This document shows positions 20,865-33,600 of a stretch of 64,000 bases of DNA, one piece after another. The position numbers and the translations under genes are program-made. Within the stretch, counting starts at the first letter, position 1. Each line of letters opens with the position of its first letter. Under the pieces are notes generated by a model. The model was given only the letters and a program-made list of their open reading frames with translations, made no database searches and was not told the DNA's origin. Source of the DNA: Siphonodentalium dalli (taxonomy: Eukaryota; Mollusca; Scaphopoda; Gadilida; Siphonodentaliidae); NCBI GenBank assembly GCA_032622095.1, contig CP136065.1:68725675-68789674 (forward strand), given 5' to 3'.

Positions 20865-21656
20865 TCAGTAACAGTCTATCATGTTTTCGTCCTCTTCATT
20901 CTGGTCTTCATGATGAGCATCAACGATATCTTCGATTAATGAATACGGATTATTTATGTAATCGTATCCAAGTCCTTTATGATTTCTCAACAGGAAATCA
21001 AAGTCAGTTTTCCTCAGGTATGCTATACATTCTAAATTGTTCATGGAAAAATTATCCCAATTCAGAGTGTCAGCACTCAACCCGTCGTTAGGTTGTCTTT
21101 CCATTTCGGTACTTGAACCAAAATTCTCTTCTAGATTTTCAGCATCTAGAGATTCTTGATTTTTGCTAGATTCTGAGCTATTTTCATCACAGAAATTAAC
21201 TTTGAGGTCCCTCAGAATAGTTAATGCCTTAAAGCTGACCTTTGGTTCATAGTCTGTGGACAGAAGCACAAGGCATCTGATGCAACCAGTTTGTACTAAA
21301 CGACCAAACCTTGGATCATGTTCAACTCCAGATGTGTCAGTTTCATTAACTGAAATATGTGGCGAAGGTCCTTCTTGTGATATGTCATTCTGTCTTTCTA
21401 ATTGTTTCCTTTTATCCACAGAAGTTTGCTCTAATTCCTTTTCAACAATATGTTCCCAGAATGCTAGGGTGTTGAATTTAACTTCCCAGTCGAAGTCGGA
21501 GCATGCTTTAAAAAATGCACTTTGTAGACTATTTTGCTCATTTTCAGACAGCTTGTGATGTTTGTGGTAGGATATTATAAAGTTGACTGCTGCTCTTCGA
21601 ACAAATGCTTCTGTATCCTTTAGTAGCATATCTAGTACCTTCATTACAAGTGACTC
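20865..21656 (-). CDS. BRAT1: BRAT1 exon 12 (terminal)
   Basis: 792 bp from the acceptor atgttttacag to TGA (20865-20867), residues 571-833. Helical repeats include VMKVLDMLLKDTEAFVRRAA and SDFDWEVKFNTLAFWEHIV. These precede a low-complexity polar linker (about residues 645-780) and the tail IDAHHEDQNEEDENMIDCY-like region ending DCY. The human protein also ends in an acidic stretch and ADCY. In structural work the final Cys-Tyr reaches into the INTS11 active site, so its retention supports a conserved role. Confidence 0.95.
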   Translation of the reverse strand, partial: ESLVMKVLDMLLKDTEAFVRRAAVNFIISYHKHHKLSENEQNSLQSAFFKACSDFDWEVKFNTLAFWEHIVEKELEQTSVDKRKQLERQNDISQEGPSPHISVNETDTSGVEHDPRFGRLVQTGCIRCLVLLSTDYEPKVSFKALTILRDLKVNFCDENSSESSKNQESLDAENLEENFGSSTEMERQPNDGLSADTLNWDNFSMNNLECIAYLRKTDFDFLLRNHKGLGYDYINNPYSLIEDIVDAHHEDQNEEDENMIDCY

Positions 21657-24600
21657 CTGTAAAACATAATTCACAGAATGAAATGTACATCAATCTGAAC
21701 AACAATGATTTTATAGGGAGTTTCGATTCTGTATCCGATTTGAAAGACAAAGTCGATGTCCATACTGTCCTTAAGCCCTCAATCAAGCTTTCCAGGATGC
21801 AAGCTCATTAATCCTGGATGTTCCTAATCATATATATACTTACAATTTTTATTTTCCTCCAATAATGAAGAGTTACATAACACATAGCTATAGAGACATT
21901 AAAGTGATGTGAAACACTCTGGTAGGGGTGATCAAATAGAAATGGAGGATAATCTTGCTCAAATTAGTTATTTTTACAAATATTAAATCCAAACTGACAA
22001 CACACACATCATTATTATGGAAGCATCTCACTTTGCCGACGGCTATTGTTTCCGGGGGTACCTGCACGAGGTGGCAATAATCCCTTACTTCAATCATTTG
22101 CCGCTTATAGTCTATTCCTCTTTTCTTTTGGTGTTTTAATGGTTTGTCCTCTCTTTTTGTAGGTTTTTAATGATTTGTCAATTTGGGAACGAGGGTTTTG
22201 GAACCTTTGGTGCTGATTCAATGTTGATGTCAGGAAATAATCTATGTCATGTTTTATTTATTTATTGATACAAAATAATTAATAAAATACATACAAGGAG
22301 ATAACAAACATAACAAATACACGAGAATACTTTAACAAACAGCTCAATGGCGAACTAATTTAGCGATTGAATCTAAGTATTCTACAACGTGGATCTCGTT
22401 TTCCCTGAATATTCTCTTGAAATGTCCAAGTCGCGTTGACCGCCCGATATTGTCTTCTCTGTGGTGAACTCTGCCGCCACCAGTCAGTTGAAGTATCGTC
22501 GATTCTGTATAGGATTGCGCTTTTTTAATTTGTTCGATCATGTCGAATATATTTGGTTTTGAAGCTGCTATATAACCTTGAAGTTTTCTGTGCCACACTT
22601 CGACATGGTTTGTGGTCCAGGGGCCGGTTGTATTATAGTGATTCCACATGGTACGGCCTTCGTCACCTTCAATCCACTGCATAGTCACATAATCGGAAAA
22701 CTTTGTCACGCGGTCGTCGATTGGGCGGTCTGTTGTTTCCATATATTCTTCCCATTCTTCTAGTACATTGAGCCAAGCATCGCTCAACTGGTCGACGGGG
22801 ACGAATGGTAAGGCGATGGCATGTCGAATTAAGTTCCTTATCTCTGAATCTGGTTCGTCATACTCTGCCTTCATATGACACGTGACTGTAGCATACTTAT
22901 ATATGCACTGCCTGTAGTAAAACATGCACCCTTTGAGTAGCGTTGTTGGAAAAATGTCTTTAATCGCGTTCTGTGCCGCTTTCTCGTAGTCTGTGAACAC
23001 GGTTGGTGGATTAAGCTGGATGTTGAAATTGTTGGCCTTTTGTTTTAGTGTCTGGAAGAATCTGGTGTATGTCGCCTGATTCTTGTTCGACGGGAATCCA
23101 TACACAAGTCGCAGCATCTTGTTGTCGACGAACGCATGTATCGTGTACATATAAATTTATATTTATAAATTAGAATGCTCTTTATTGTCTGGCGTTTTGG
23201 TTAGAGAAGAATGGATGCTCTTTATAAGAAATTGAAATAAGAAAATGCATGTGTCGTACCTGGTCAGAATCGGCTAGATGATTGTGTTGACTCGTTGAAG
23301 AACTAACTATCTCGTTCTTTGTGTTGATGGTGGCACCACAGCCATTCTTACAACACACCCAGTGGACATTCTCGGATGGACGTGATTTGATGCGGAATTT
23401 GAAGTCGTTGAAGACCAGGTGTTTGCCTCCTCGATCGTTGGCGTGGAAGAATACATTTACTTGAGAACTTGCCATGATGAAGATAGAACAATGAATATGA
23501 TCAACTTTGGAGAGACATGGGGTTTTTATAGCTCAATGCGATCGCTCAATACGAATAACAGTTTACTACTATTTCACTGAGTGAACCAGCTGAGTGAACA
23601 TGAAATCGCTCATCTGATGAAGACTCATGTGAAATTCGTTTAGCGACATGCTAAAACAACATTGCAAACGGAAGCCGGGAAAACTGTTATTTAATTAATA
23701 GACTATAGGCGCGACGATCACACATTGCCGGCGATATTTTTTCAGGCTCGTCGGCAAAGTGAGAATAAGCCCATTATTATATATTAATTAAATTCAGTGA
23801 TTCTCGATGGCGAAATCATTTCATTACTATAGCAGCGTCCAGAATCGAGAAGTAAATATTTACAATTGAGCATAGTTTTGATGATGTTTTCTATGGAGTG
23901 GTATGGTCGATTTGCTTTGGATTTTCGGCAATGTAGTAGAATGCTACATTCTTCCAGTTGGTATAGTGCTTGAATACTAACTTAACAGTTTAACGCACCT
24001 GAACAAGTCCATAATATGTCTTTAAATTACTAATAAACATAGTTTACAGACATAATATTTTTGTATATGTGGTATGCTAATATAAGTATTCAAACTAGCT
24101 CTTACATCTCTTTTGTTAGTGCAATTTTTGAAAGCCCTTTATTATGGACTGACCTAAGCATGTAAACCAGAAAGCACTTAAACACCTTATTGTTGGTCTG
24201 TCCATCCGTTCGCTTCTGGATGATAACTTTGGTAAATCTGAACTGAATTGACTTAAATTTGTTATGTGAGCATTTATATCACCAAGAATATACTTAGGAA
24301 GACTCACATACGAGTCCGAACATGTAAACGATAACAAAATCGAATCAAACAAGAATTTGCACCTCGGGTGCTGAGATACCCACATTGTGCCAATTGAAAC
24401 ATGGGCAGGACAGAAACCAAATTGAAAAAGATATATGAGAGGACAGACAAAGAGGGTAAACTCTTGAACAGAAAATGCAAACAGCTTTACTGAACCCTCA
24501 TTTGAAAGCCCTCCTGATGCCAAACCTTCATACCAAATTTCAACAGAATCCAATAATCCATGGCTGAGATATACGACGGAATATCCAATATTAATCAGAT

Positions 24601-27600
24601 AAACAAAGAGGGATAACTCTTGAATGGAAAAAGTGAACAATGTCAATGAGCTCTCCTGATGCCAAACCTGCATAACAAATTTCATCGAGATCCGATAACC
24701 CATAACTGAGATATTTGAGCGGACAGATGCATGTTACCCAGTATACCCCCCCCCCATTTTGGATTGGGGGGTATAAAATGAATCAAATCAAATCGTAGGG
24801 CCCTATGCTAACTGTCAAAAATTAGCAAGATCCGTCTTTCCGTTTGTTGTCTGGCCTCATAATATGGTGCTGGACATTTGCTAAATGAGGCCCCCAGATG
24901 GTGAATTTAGTGACGGTATCCCACGAAGTGGGCTAGCATCACTAAATTCAACCTCTGGGGAATCATTCTGCTTAGGCCTCAACTGCTATGGGAGACCTAG
25001 GATCAGATTGAAGTTCCCCAGTTGAAGTTGTTGATGTTCACCCATTAGTCACCTCAATTATGCATTTTATCTTCTGCAAATTAGGGGGTATAGAAACTGA
25101 ACAGATGGGGGGAAAAGTAACTAAAAACATGTTAATTTGAGACTATAGATACTTCCCAAAAGATGAGGCCTAAGCCGAATGAGGTCCCCAGAGGGTGCAT
25201 ATTTAGTGATGCTAGCCCACTGTGTGGGGTAGCATCACTAAAGTCATCCTATGGGGACCTCATTCTGCAAACGACAGACACACTATTTCAAGGCCTGATT
25301 AGAAGGCCCGGTAGAAATGTGGTGTGGCAGTGTAAGATGTTACAGTAAATAATCGACTCCTTAACGACAGGAGTCGATTATTTAGGGCATTACTGTACCT
25401 CGCATTCTCCACTCAGGGACAGCAGCTGTCTGGACTCCATGATCTTAGCCAATGTCAATAACACTGTTGCTCTAACATAGCTCTCTCCGTCCTGACTGCA
25501 TGACCACACATCTTGACACAGACTATCAGTCTTATCCACTGCACTCCCTGAATAAACAATGTTATACATGTACTCGGTATGAAATGAAGGATTCCTTTTA
25601 AATGTTATGAAAAACTGAAGTTGATATGGTTGTTTCTGGGGAATATATAAAAATAAATATTCATATAAAAGTCACCCTTCATCATAAGTAATTTTGGACA
25701 TAATTGCCTGAGAATGCAGGATTTTTACCCTTCCATGACTGAAGCTTTCTGAAATTTTGCGAAAAACTTATGCCAATGCATTCTCTTTTATATGCAAGGC
25801 TCTCTATGAAATTTTGCGAAAAACCTATTCCAGTGGATTCTCTTTTATAGGATGCATACAAAAGAGAATGCATTGGCATAGGTTTTTCACAAAATTTCAG
25901 AAAGCTTCAGTCATGGAAGGGTAAAAATATATAAGATAATACATTGGCCTAACAATATTTACCTTGACCTTGTAAGCCAGTGCATTCTCATATATTTGAG
26001 AGGCTCCCTATGGGAGACTCGCATATATAAGAGAATGCACTGGTACAGGGTCTTTAAAGCCGCCCCAGCCCAGCTCCCATCATGAAAGGGTTAACTAAGT
26101 ATTGCTCAAGATGACAGATATTCCACTCAAATTGAATGAGTCATGGTTTGATTAAATTTGAGGATACACTGAAAAAAAACTATATAACAGTATGTTGATG
26201 ATATCTACAGATTTCTAGACTGCCAGTTACAATAACATACTATTCAATGAGATCTAGCTTTCAATTGCTTTTTCCTACTAAATCAATCAAGATCTCTTGA
26301 TATATTAACCATTTCTATACTAAAGGATAATTTCCGAGTAGTTATCCCATAGGAAATGTTCAGATAATAAGTTTAACCCTTTCTATGCTAAAGCATCATT
26401 GATGAGTAGTTATTCCATAGGAAATGTTCAGATAATAAGTTTAACCCTTTCTATACCAAAGCATCATTGATGAGTAGTTATCCCATATGAAATGTTCAGA
26501 TAATAAGTTTAACCCTTTCTATACCAAAGCATCATTGATGAGTAGTTATCCCATAGGAAATGTTCAGATAATAAGTGTAACCATTTCTATACCAAAGCAT
26601 CATTGATGAGTAGTTATACCATAGGAATGTTCAGATAATAAGTTTAACCCTTTCTATACCAAAGCATCATTAATGAGTAGTTATCCCGTAGGAAATGTTC
26701 AGATAATAAGTTTAACCCTTTCTATACCAAAGCATCATTGATGAGTAGTTATACCATAGAAACTGTTCAGATAATAAGTTTAACCCTTTCTATACCAAAG
26801 CATCATTGATGAGTAGTTATCCCGTAGGAAATGTTCAGATAATAAGTTTAACCCTTTCTATACCAAAGCATCATTGATGAGTAGTTATCCCATAGGAAAT
26901 GTTCAGATAATAAGTTTAACCCTTTCTATACCAAAGCATCATTGATGAGTAGTTATCGCATAGGAAATGTTCAGATAATAAGTTTAACCCTTTCTATACC
27001 AAAGCATCATTGATGAGTAGTTATCCCGTAGGAAATGTTCAGATAATAAGTTTAACCCTTTCTATACCAAAGTATCATTGATGAGTAGTTATACCATAGA
27101 AACTGTTCAGATAATAAGTTTAACCCTTTCTATACCAAAGCATCATTGATGAGTAGTTATCCCGTAGGAAATGTTCAGATAATAAGTTTAACCCTTTCTA
27201 TACCAAAGCATCATTGATGAGTAGTTATCCCGTAGGAAATGTTCAGATAATAAGTTTAACCCTTTCTATACCAAAGCATCATTGATGAGTAGTTATCCCA
27301 TAGGAAATGTTCAGATAATAAGTTTAACCCTTTCTATACCAAAGCATCATTGATGAGTAGTTATACCATAGGAAATGTTCAGATTATAAGTTTAACCCTT
27401 TCTATACCAAAGCATCATTGATGAGTAGTTATACCATAGGAAATGTTCAGATAATACGTTTAACCCTTTCTATACCAAAGCAACATTGATGAGTAGTTAT
27501 CGCATAGGAAATGTTCAGATAATAAGTTTAACCCTTTCTATACCAAAGCATCATTGATGAGTAGTTATCCCATAGGAAATGTTCAGATAATAAGTTTAAC

Positions 27601-30600
27601 CCTTTCTACACCAAAGCAACATTGATGAGTAGTTATCGCATAGGAAATGTTCAGATAATAAGTTTAACACTTTCTATACCAAAGCATCATTGATGAGTAG
27701 TTATCCCATAGGAAATGTTCAGATAATAAGTTTAACACTTTCTATACCAAAGCATCATTGATGAGTAGTTATCCCGTAGGAAATGTTCAGATAACAATTT
27801 TTGTTGAACTTATTATCTAAATATTTCCCTCAATAAATAGGGCTCCTTCTGCACTTTTATTTATCTGACGTCTGCTTTCATCACTTTAACATCTCTCCAA
27901 ATGAATAACAGACTATTCCGATGTACACTTTTAACTGAAAGGGAGAATCCATTTAGTATAGAAAGGGTTATATAGGCCTATAAATACCATACAAAATTAT
28001 CTTCAATTGTAAAATCAATGTTGTAATTGTCCTTTTATGGAACCCTCTCCTTTTATACCCAACAGAATATATGCAACAAATGAATGAATTGGAGCCATTG
28101 ATTAGCGCAAAATACACTTGTGTGCGCTATGAACGATGCAAACAACATGGTTCATAGAGCACATGAGATTATTTTGCACTACTAATCCATAGCTCAAATT
28201 GGTTTATTTGTTGCATATGATCTGTTTAGTATAAAAGGAGATGGTCCTCCTTTAATTTGTGAAAACTATATAAAATAGCTGACTAGAAAATAAAAAAATT
28301 CTATATTTAACAAGAAGATGTGAATATAAAAGTAAAATTAACTGGGAACGCGGTATGCATCTTTTCTTCAGAGGATCCTTAACTATACTGACCTTTCTGT
28401 GATGTGATGAGGTCACCTATAAACTCCAGAGTCGAGTCACGTATTTCCCACTGAATACTACACAGGTTTTTCTTCAGTAAATCCATCAGCTCTCCATGAT
28501 TATTGGTCCATCCAGGAGATTTACACAGCTCAAGCAAAGCGGCCGTGCATTTACTGTAAATCTGAGCGATAGGTGGGGAGATATAATAATATTAATCAAA
28601 TATGTCATAGATCTTTGCTGAGCAAATATTTAAAATGCTGTACAATTTATTATTATATTATCAAAGTTCTACATCAAAATATAAATTGTATCGCCTCTCC
28701 CAGAAGCCTGAACATGTTATTCCACTTTCAGGATTTTATTTCTCTCTCAGAACTGTGATGTCATTTGTTTATGTTTCTGTTGTTTGGTATCCTCATAGTT
28801 GTTCGGTATCCTCATGTTTTATGTTAATGGAAAAGATTGGTCAATTTGTTACTTCAGAAAAGTGGTAGGCCTAACAATGTGTTTTATTGTGGTTTGTGTC
28901 GTAACTAACTGGTGTAGAAAATATAATAAACACAACAGTTAACTGTTAATCGATGAGTAGTGTACAATGTTTCTCCTCTTGTGAGATGCGAGGATCATTT
29001 CCCCTTGGCCAGCACCTTGAGAAAATAATCCTCCTCAGCTCATTTGAAGAGAAAAATATTACGCTACTAAGAACAATTACTAGTAGCTATATAACTAGTA
29101 ACTAGATAGCATAATGATACTCAAATTTTTTATAGTTACATGTAGCACAGGTTACATGTAGTTTGCTAACAAGTTTTTAGTGTTCGTAAGAAAACTTCCA
29201 AGTAGGGCTACATGTATTTTGACATACCTCCTCAAATAATTCATGCCCTTTTAAAGCAATGGGCATCAAACAAGTAATACAACTGATTGCCTCCCATGGT
29301 CATATCACTTTAAATAGTGCTATTATTGATGTAGCAAACTCGAAGCGTTATATTCAACAGGGCTGTAACGATTCATCAAGAATTCAATGTATCGCGATAC
29401 ACTTTCAAACAGTACACGTATCCTATCGTGTTTTGAGTATCGTGATACAGGAAATGACATACTTTCTGAAGATAGGCATGTGTAAAACAGCAAAACTGAC
29501 AATGTTCTCTCAAGTTTACATGTCAATTATGTATACAGCTAACTATTAAACTGCATTTTAGCTAAACATGAACTACATCTCCAGTTTTTAATACGTTGGT
29601 TCTGGTGGTAAATCATTTAAGAACACTAATTTAGCATATCGTGATAAGTATTGTATCATTGATCATGTATGGTGATTTGTGACAAAGTGTATCGTTACAG
29701 GCCTAATATTCAACTTAGTAGTATAAACATACTGATATATATTCAGCGCAATTTGCTAATAGTATGGTTCACTCTGTGATTACTGATGGTAGATATATAT
29801 CATAAATAATTTTGAAATTTGAGAGTGACTATAAATGAGGTTCGTTAGTGACATTTAACTATATATTACCGCAGAGTCCACACAGATGTTCTGCATGATT
29901 GACTTCAGACTGACCCACATCCTTTGAGTTGCTTCCCCTGGCAATACTGGGTAGCTGTTTGCTGTGAATAGCATAATTAAAATTAAATCAGTTGTAAAAT
30001 AAATACAGTAATGCCCTCAATAATCGACTCCTTAACCACAGAAGAATTATGGGTAAATTTTCAGGATTTATTCGGAAATATGGTTTGTTGCCATTCATCG
30101 GAAAGCTCTCACTGACGAAATCCTGAAAAATTACCCATAATTCTGCTGTGGTTAAGGAGTCGATTATTTAGATTCTATTCCTTGAGAACACCTAGGTGGG
30201 TAATGTTGGGGATGGCATTTTTGGGTATCTAACAAAATGTTATAAAACTCGTTTTGGAGAAATATGTAGGAAACATGATGCCACACATAGTCAACTTATC
30301 CCTGAGGCTCATGACAGGAGCTGTGGTAGTGCAGCATTAAAGACCCTGTGTCATAGCATTCTCCTATATATCTGACTATCTCTGACTCTCCCATAGATAG
30401 CCCCGCATATTTAAGAGAATGTACTGGCTTATAAGGTCAAGGTAAAAATTGTTAGGCCAATGTATTCTCTTTATATGTGCGAGGCTCCCTATATATGGGA
30501 GACTCGCATATATAAGAGAATGCATTGGCACAGGGTTTTCACAAAATTTCAGGAATCTTCAGTCATGGAAGGGTTAAATGACTATAGAGAGATTTTTCTG

Positions 30601-33600
30601 AGAAAAAACATGGAAATTGATCACTGACAAACAGCATAGTGATCTAAAAATAGTAGTCCAAGTTTCCTTCAGCATAAACCAGCTAGTGAAATCGGTCGGA
30701 ACATAGCTGGTTTATGTCAAAGTCCCATGTATCTACAGTTCTATAACAGACTTTAGCCCAGATCCAGTGGCAGAATTTTCATCTGTTTTGATCAATTTTA
30801 CCCTACAAATCAATACATGATGCTATATATATATAGGAAAGAGTGACATATTACAGTCATAATGATATACTATAAACATAACAGGCCCCTGGGGAAAATT
30901 AATAAAATACCAATATAGACTATACCAGTGTAAAGGTTCCAATGATCGATTTTGGTAAAACCACACAAACTATCAAAACCCTAATAAATTTTAGAAATAA
31001 AAAATTGCAGCCAAAATATCCTCAGGTGTGTCTTATTGGCAGTAAAATTCCCTTTCATTTGACATATAACTCGGCAAAAGTGAACGAATCGAAGTCGAGA
31101 TATCATATCGGAATCTAGCAAAATCTACCAAAGAAATTGGGTCATCAATCTCCCTGTCCGCTCAAGAGGCTTTGACCTAGTTATAAAATACATATTTTCA
31201 AGCAATAATTTGTCACGAAGGTGTACTTAACCTATAAATGCTCACATATATTCCACAAGTCATTCCGAAGCCATCCATACCATTTTTATTTCATCCGATG
31301 CATTTGTGCCCATTTTTCAACTTTATTCATCAAAGGAATTCCAGGAACAAGACGTGTCTGCGACTAGCAGTCAATTTTGAAAGCGAAAGTATATCAAGAA
31401 TGCGGTGGGTCAAGGTCACGCTATTTTTGCAGAATTTTAATAGTATCAAAACAAATTCCAATTATTTAATGACCCTTTCAAGTTCAATTCTGTTGTAAAA
31501 ACAGATAAACTTCTTGGTACAGAGAAAATTAATAATTCAAGTGTTTCTTCTATTTCTATACTCTACCAGATATCTATGTAGAGGGTATATTGATTTTTTT
31601 CAAGCCATCATTTGTGAACTTTACTCTTGATTATTGTCAATCAATCAGCAAGCCCGGGGTTGGGAAATGAAAACTCAATGGTAGGTCATCAGATCCACTA
31701 TGTGGGTATGTAGTTTATGTCATGTTGAGTAAAGGCCCAAACCTTTACTGTGTTACCCCAACTCTCCAGCCCAAATAATCTACTTTGGTTAATCATATGT
31801 GCCTTGAGATAAGCTCCAATGCATTAAGTTACTGGCAACTACCTTAATTAAGAGAAAGAGAGAGAGAGAGAGAAGATGCAATATAGAAGAATGGGATAAA
31901 CATGACAGCTTTATCCCTTTCTGTACTAAATGGATTCTCTCATTCAATCAGAATATAACATTGGAATGGTGTGTACATTATTCATTTGAAGGAGTGTTCA
32001 TGTAATAAAAGCAGATGACAGACAGAAAAATAGATAATATAAGAGCAGAATCATTCATTGGTGGGAAATGTTCAGATAATAAGTTCAACAATGACACAAG
32101 ACGACCTATGGTTGTTTGCTCATTTGTTGAACTTATTATCTGAACATTTCCCAAGTTGGAACTACTGGTCAATGAGTATTTAATCTAGAATGGGTTAATT
32201 TATATTGTTCAGATCAATCACTCACTTATGATGTTAGCTGCACAGTCAAGCAATTTCAGTTGGACTTTTCGTTGTTTTAGAATTTTGTTGTGGCATGAGT
32301 TTTCATGGTCTTGAAATGAGAGTTCGATGCAGGAAAATAAAATACTGTATGTTGTATGTGGCTGAAAAGAAAAGGAAGCAAAATCTAGTACTAGACAGAT
32401 ATTCTTTAGTTGACTGAAAGAAGCTTTCAGGAACTATTTTGTTGTGCGGAGTTGTCAATGAAGACAGTCTGCAGGCAATCAGCTGATTCATTTTCGTCTA
32501 CATTTAATTTAGCAAAACAATACCTGAGAAAAGAAAAAGAAGGTAAATTGAAATAACAAAAACACATATAATATTTCTCTCATGTGTCTCTTGGGCATTT
32601 GAAATAATTGAAACATGTCTGGAACAGGAATTTCATAGATATTTCTCTGTTGTTGGCAGCCGTGAAGAGATAAAAAGTCTTCAAGACAAAATATATAATC
32701 GTCCTTGAATCACTGAGATATTTGTATACATTAGTCAGCATTTAATAGACCATTAAAAATAAAATATCTCAGGCAATTAGATCGGCAATTTGAGATGATG
32801 CTATTTTGTTTTCTAAAAAATCTGTAAAACATACTCCAGAGATCAAAACAATTCATGTTCGTAATCCTAAAAAATCCTAACAGAAGATATTGAGAAATGT
32901 TGGACATACCAGTAGCTTTTAAAAAGAACATTTCAGTGACGAGGGAGGTGCATGATAACACAGAATTTTTACTTATTTGGCCTTAAGGATGATGCCTAAA
33001 AGTGTATCCAAAATGTAATGCGCAAACTATGAACCAATGTTTTACACGCTTACATCTCATGCAACAAACTATCCATATCAAAGAAGGCCATACCTTTCAT
33101 CACGTCATATTGATATACTGATTCATAAATTTCCCCTTATGCTACACATGAAACAGACTTTTGAGGAATAACAAGTCCAAAACGAGTCCAAATCAACCTG
33201 TTCCAGAAACGTCGTTTCACTTTTTGTTGTTATCATTCCACCTTTTAAAGTGATGTGAAACACTCCGGTATGGTGATTAAATAGAATTGGAGAATATTAT
33301 TGTTCAGAGTAGTTATTTTTACAAATATATCTAAATTGACAACACACACTGTCATTCTTATATATTAATTAAATGCAGTGACAGATAAACTAACCAAAAT
33401 CATTTTCGTTAGTTTATCGCTGATAAAAGCGTCCCGATTCAAGTAGTAAATATTTACAATTTAGCGTAGTTAAGACAATATTTTCTATGGAGTGGTATGG
33501 TCGATTTGCTTGAGATTTTCGGTGATGTTAGTAGAATGCTACAGCTACATTCCTCCAGTTGGCATTGCACCTGAATACTAACTTACCAGTTTCTCGCACC

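Larger units (their letters stand above)
22019..23771 (-). mobile_element. MULE DNA transposon with 9-bp TSD
   Basis: A 1753-bp element bounded by terminal inverted repeats sharing TCTCACTTTGCCGACG. It is flanked by the perfect 9-bp duplication CATTATTAT (22010-22018 and 23772-23780). A 9-bp duplication and a FLYWCH/MULE coding capacity on the minus strand define it as Mutator-like. It sits inside a TTAA-type MITE whose two halves (21903-22018 and 23781-24021) rejoin to match three uninterrupted copies in this window. Confidence 0.92.
21903..24021 (+). mobile_element. Same TTAA MITE, interrupted by the MULE
   Basis: Halves 21903-22018 and 23781-24021 flank the MULE and its TSD. The joined sequence runs cacacatcattattat into atattaattaaattcagtg, as in the uninterrupted copies. 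Confidence 0.82.

Noticed and set aside
23585-23645. Possible hammerhead motif ctgatgaagactcatgtgaa
   Set aside because: The putative stem II cannot pair and no matching cleavage-site stem was found.
24116-24703. 195-codon minus-strand open frame
   Set aside because: It translates a dispersed repeat whose units keep frame; no domain, and similar repeats occur at 41.7 kb.
26305-27797. Hammerhead ribozyme in the 68-bp satellite (tgatgag ... gaaa)
   Set aside because: The core cytosine of CTGATGA is T in every unit and the intervening bases do not pair as stem II.
26305-27797. CRISPR-like regular array
   Set aside because: Units are contiguous with no unique spacers, in an animal genome; it is a satellite.
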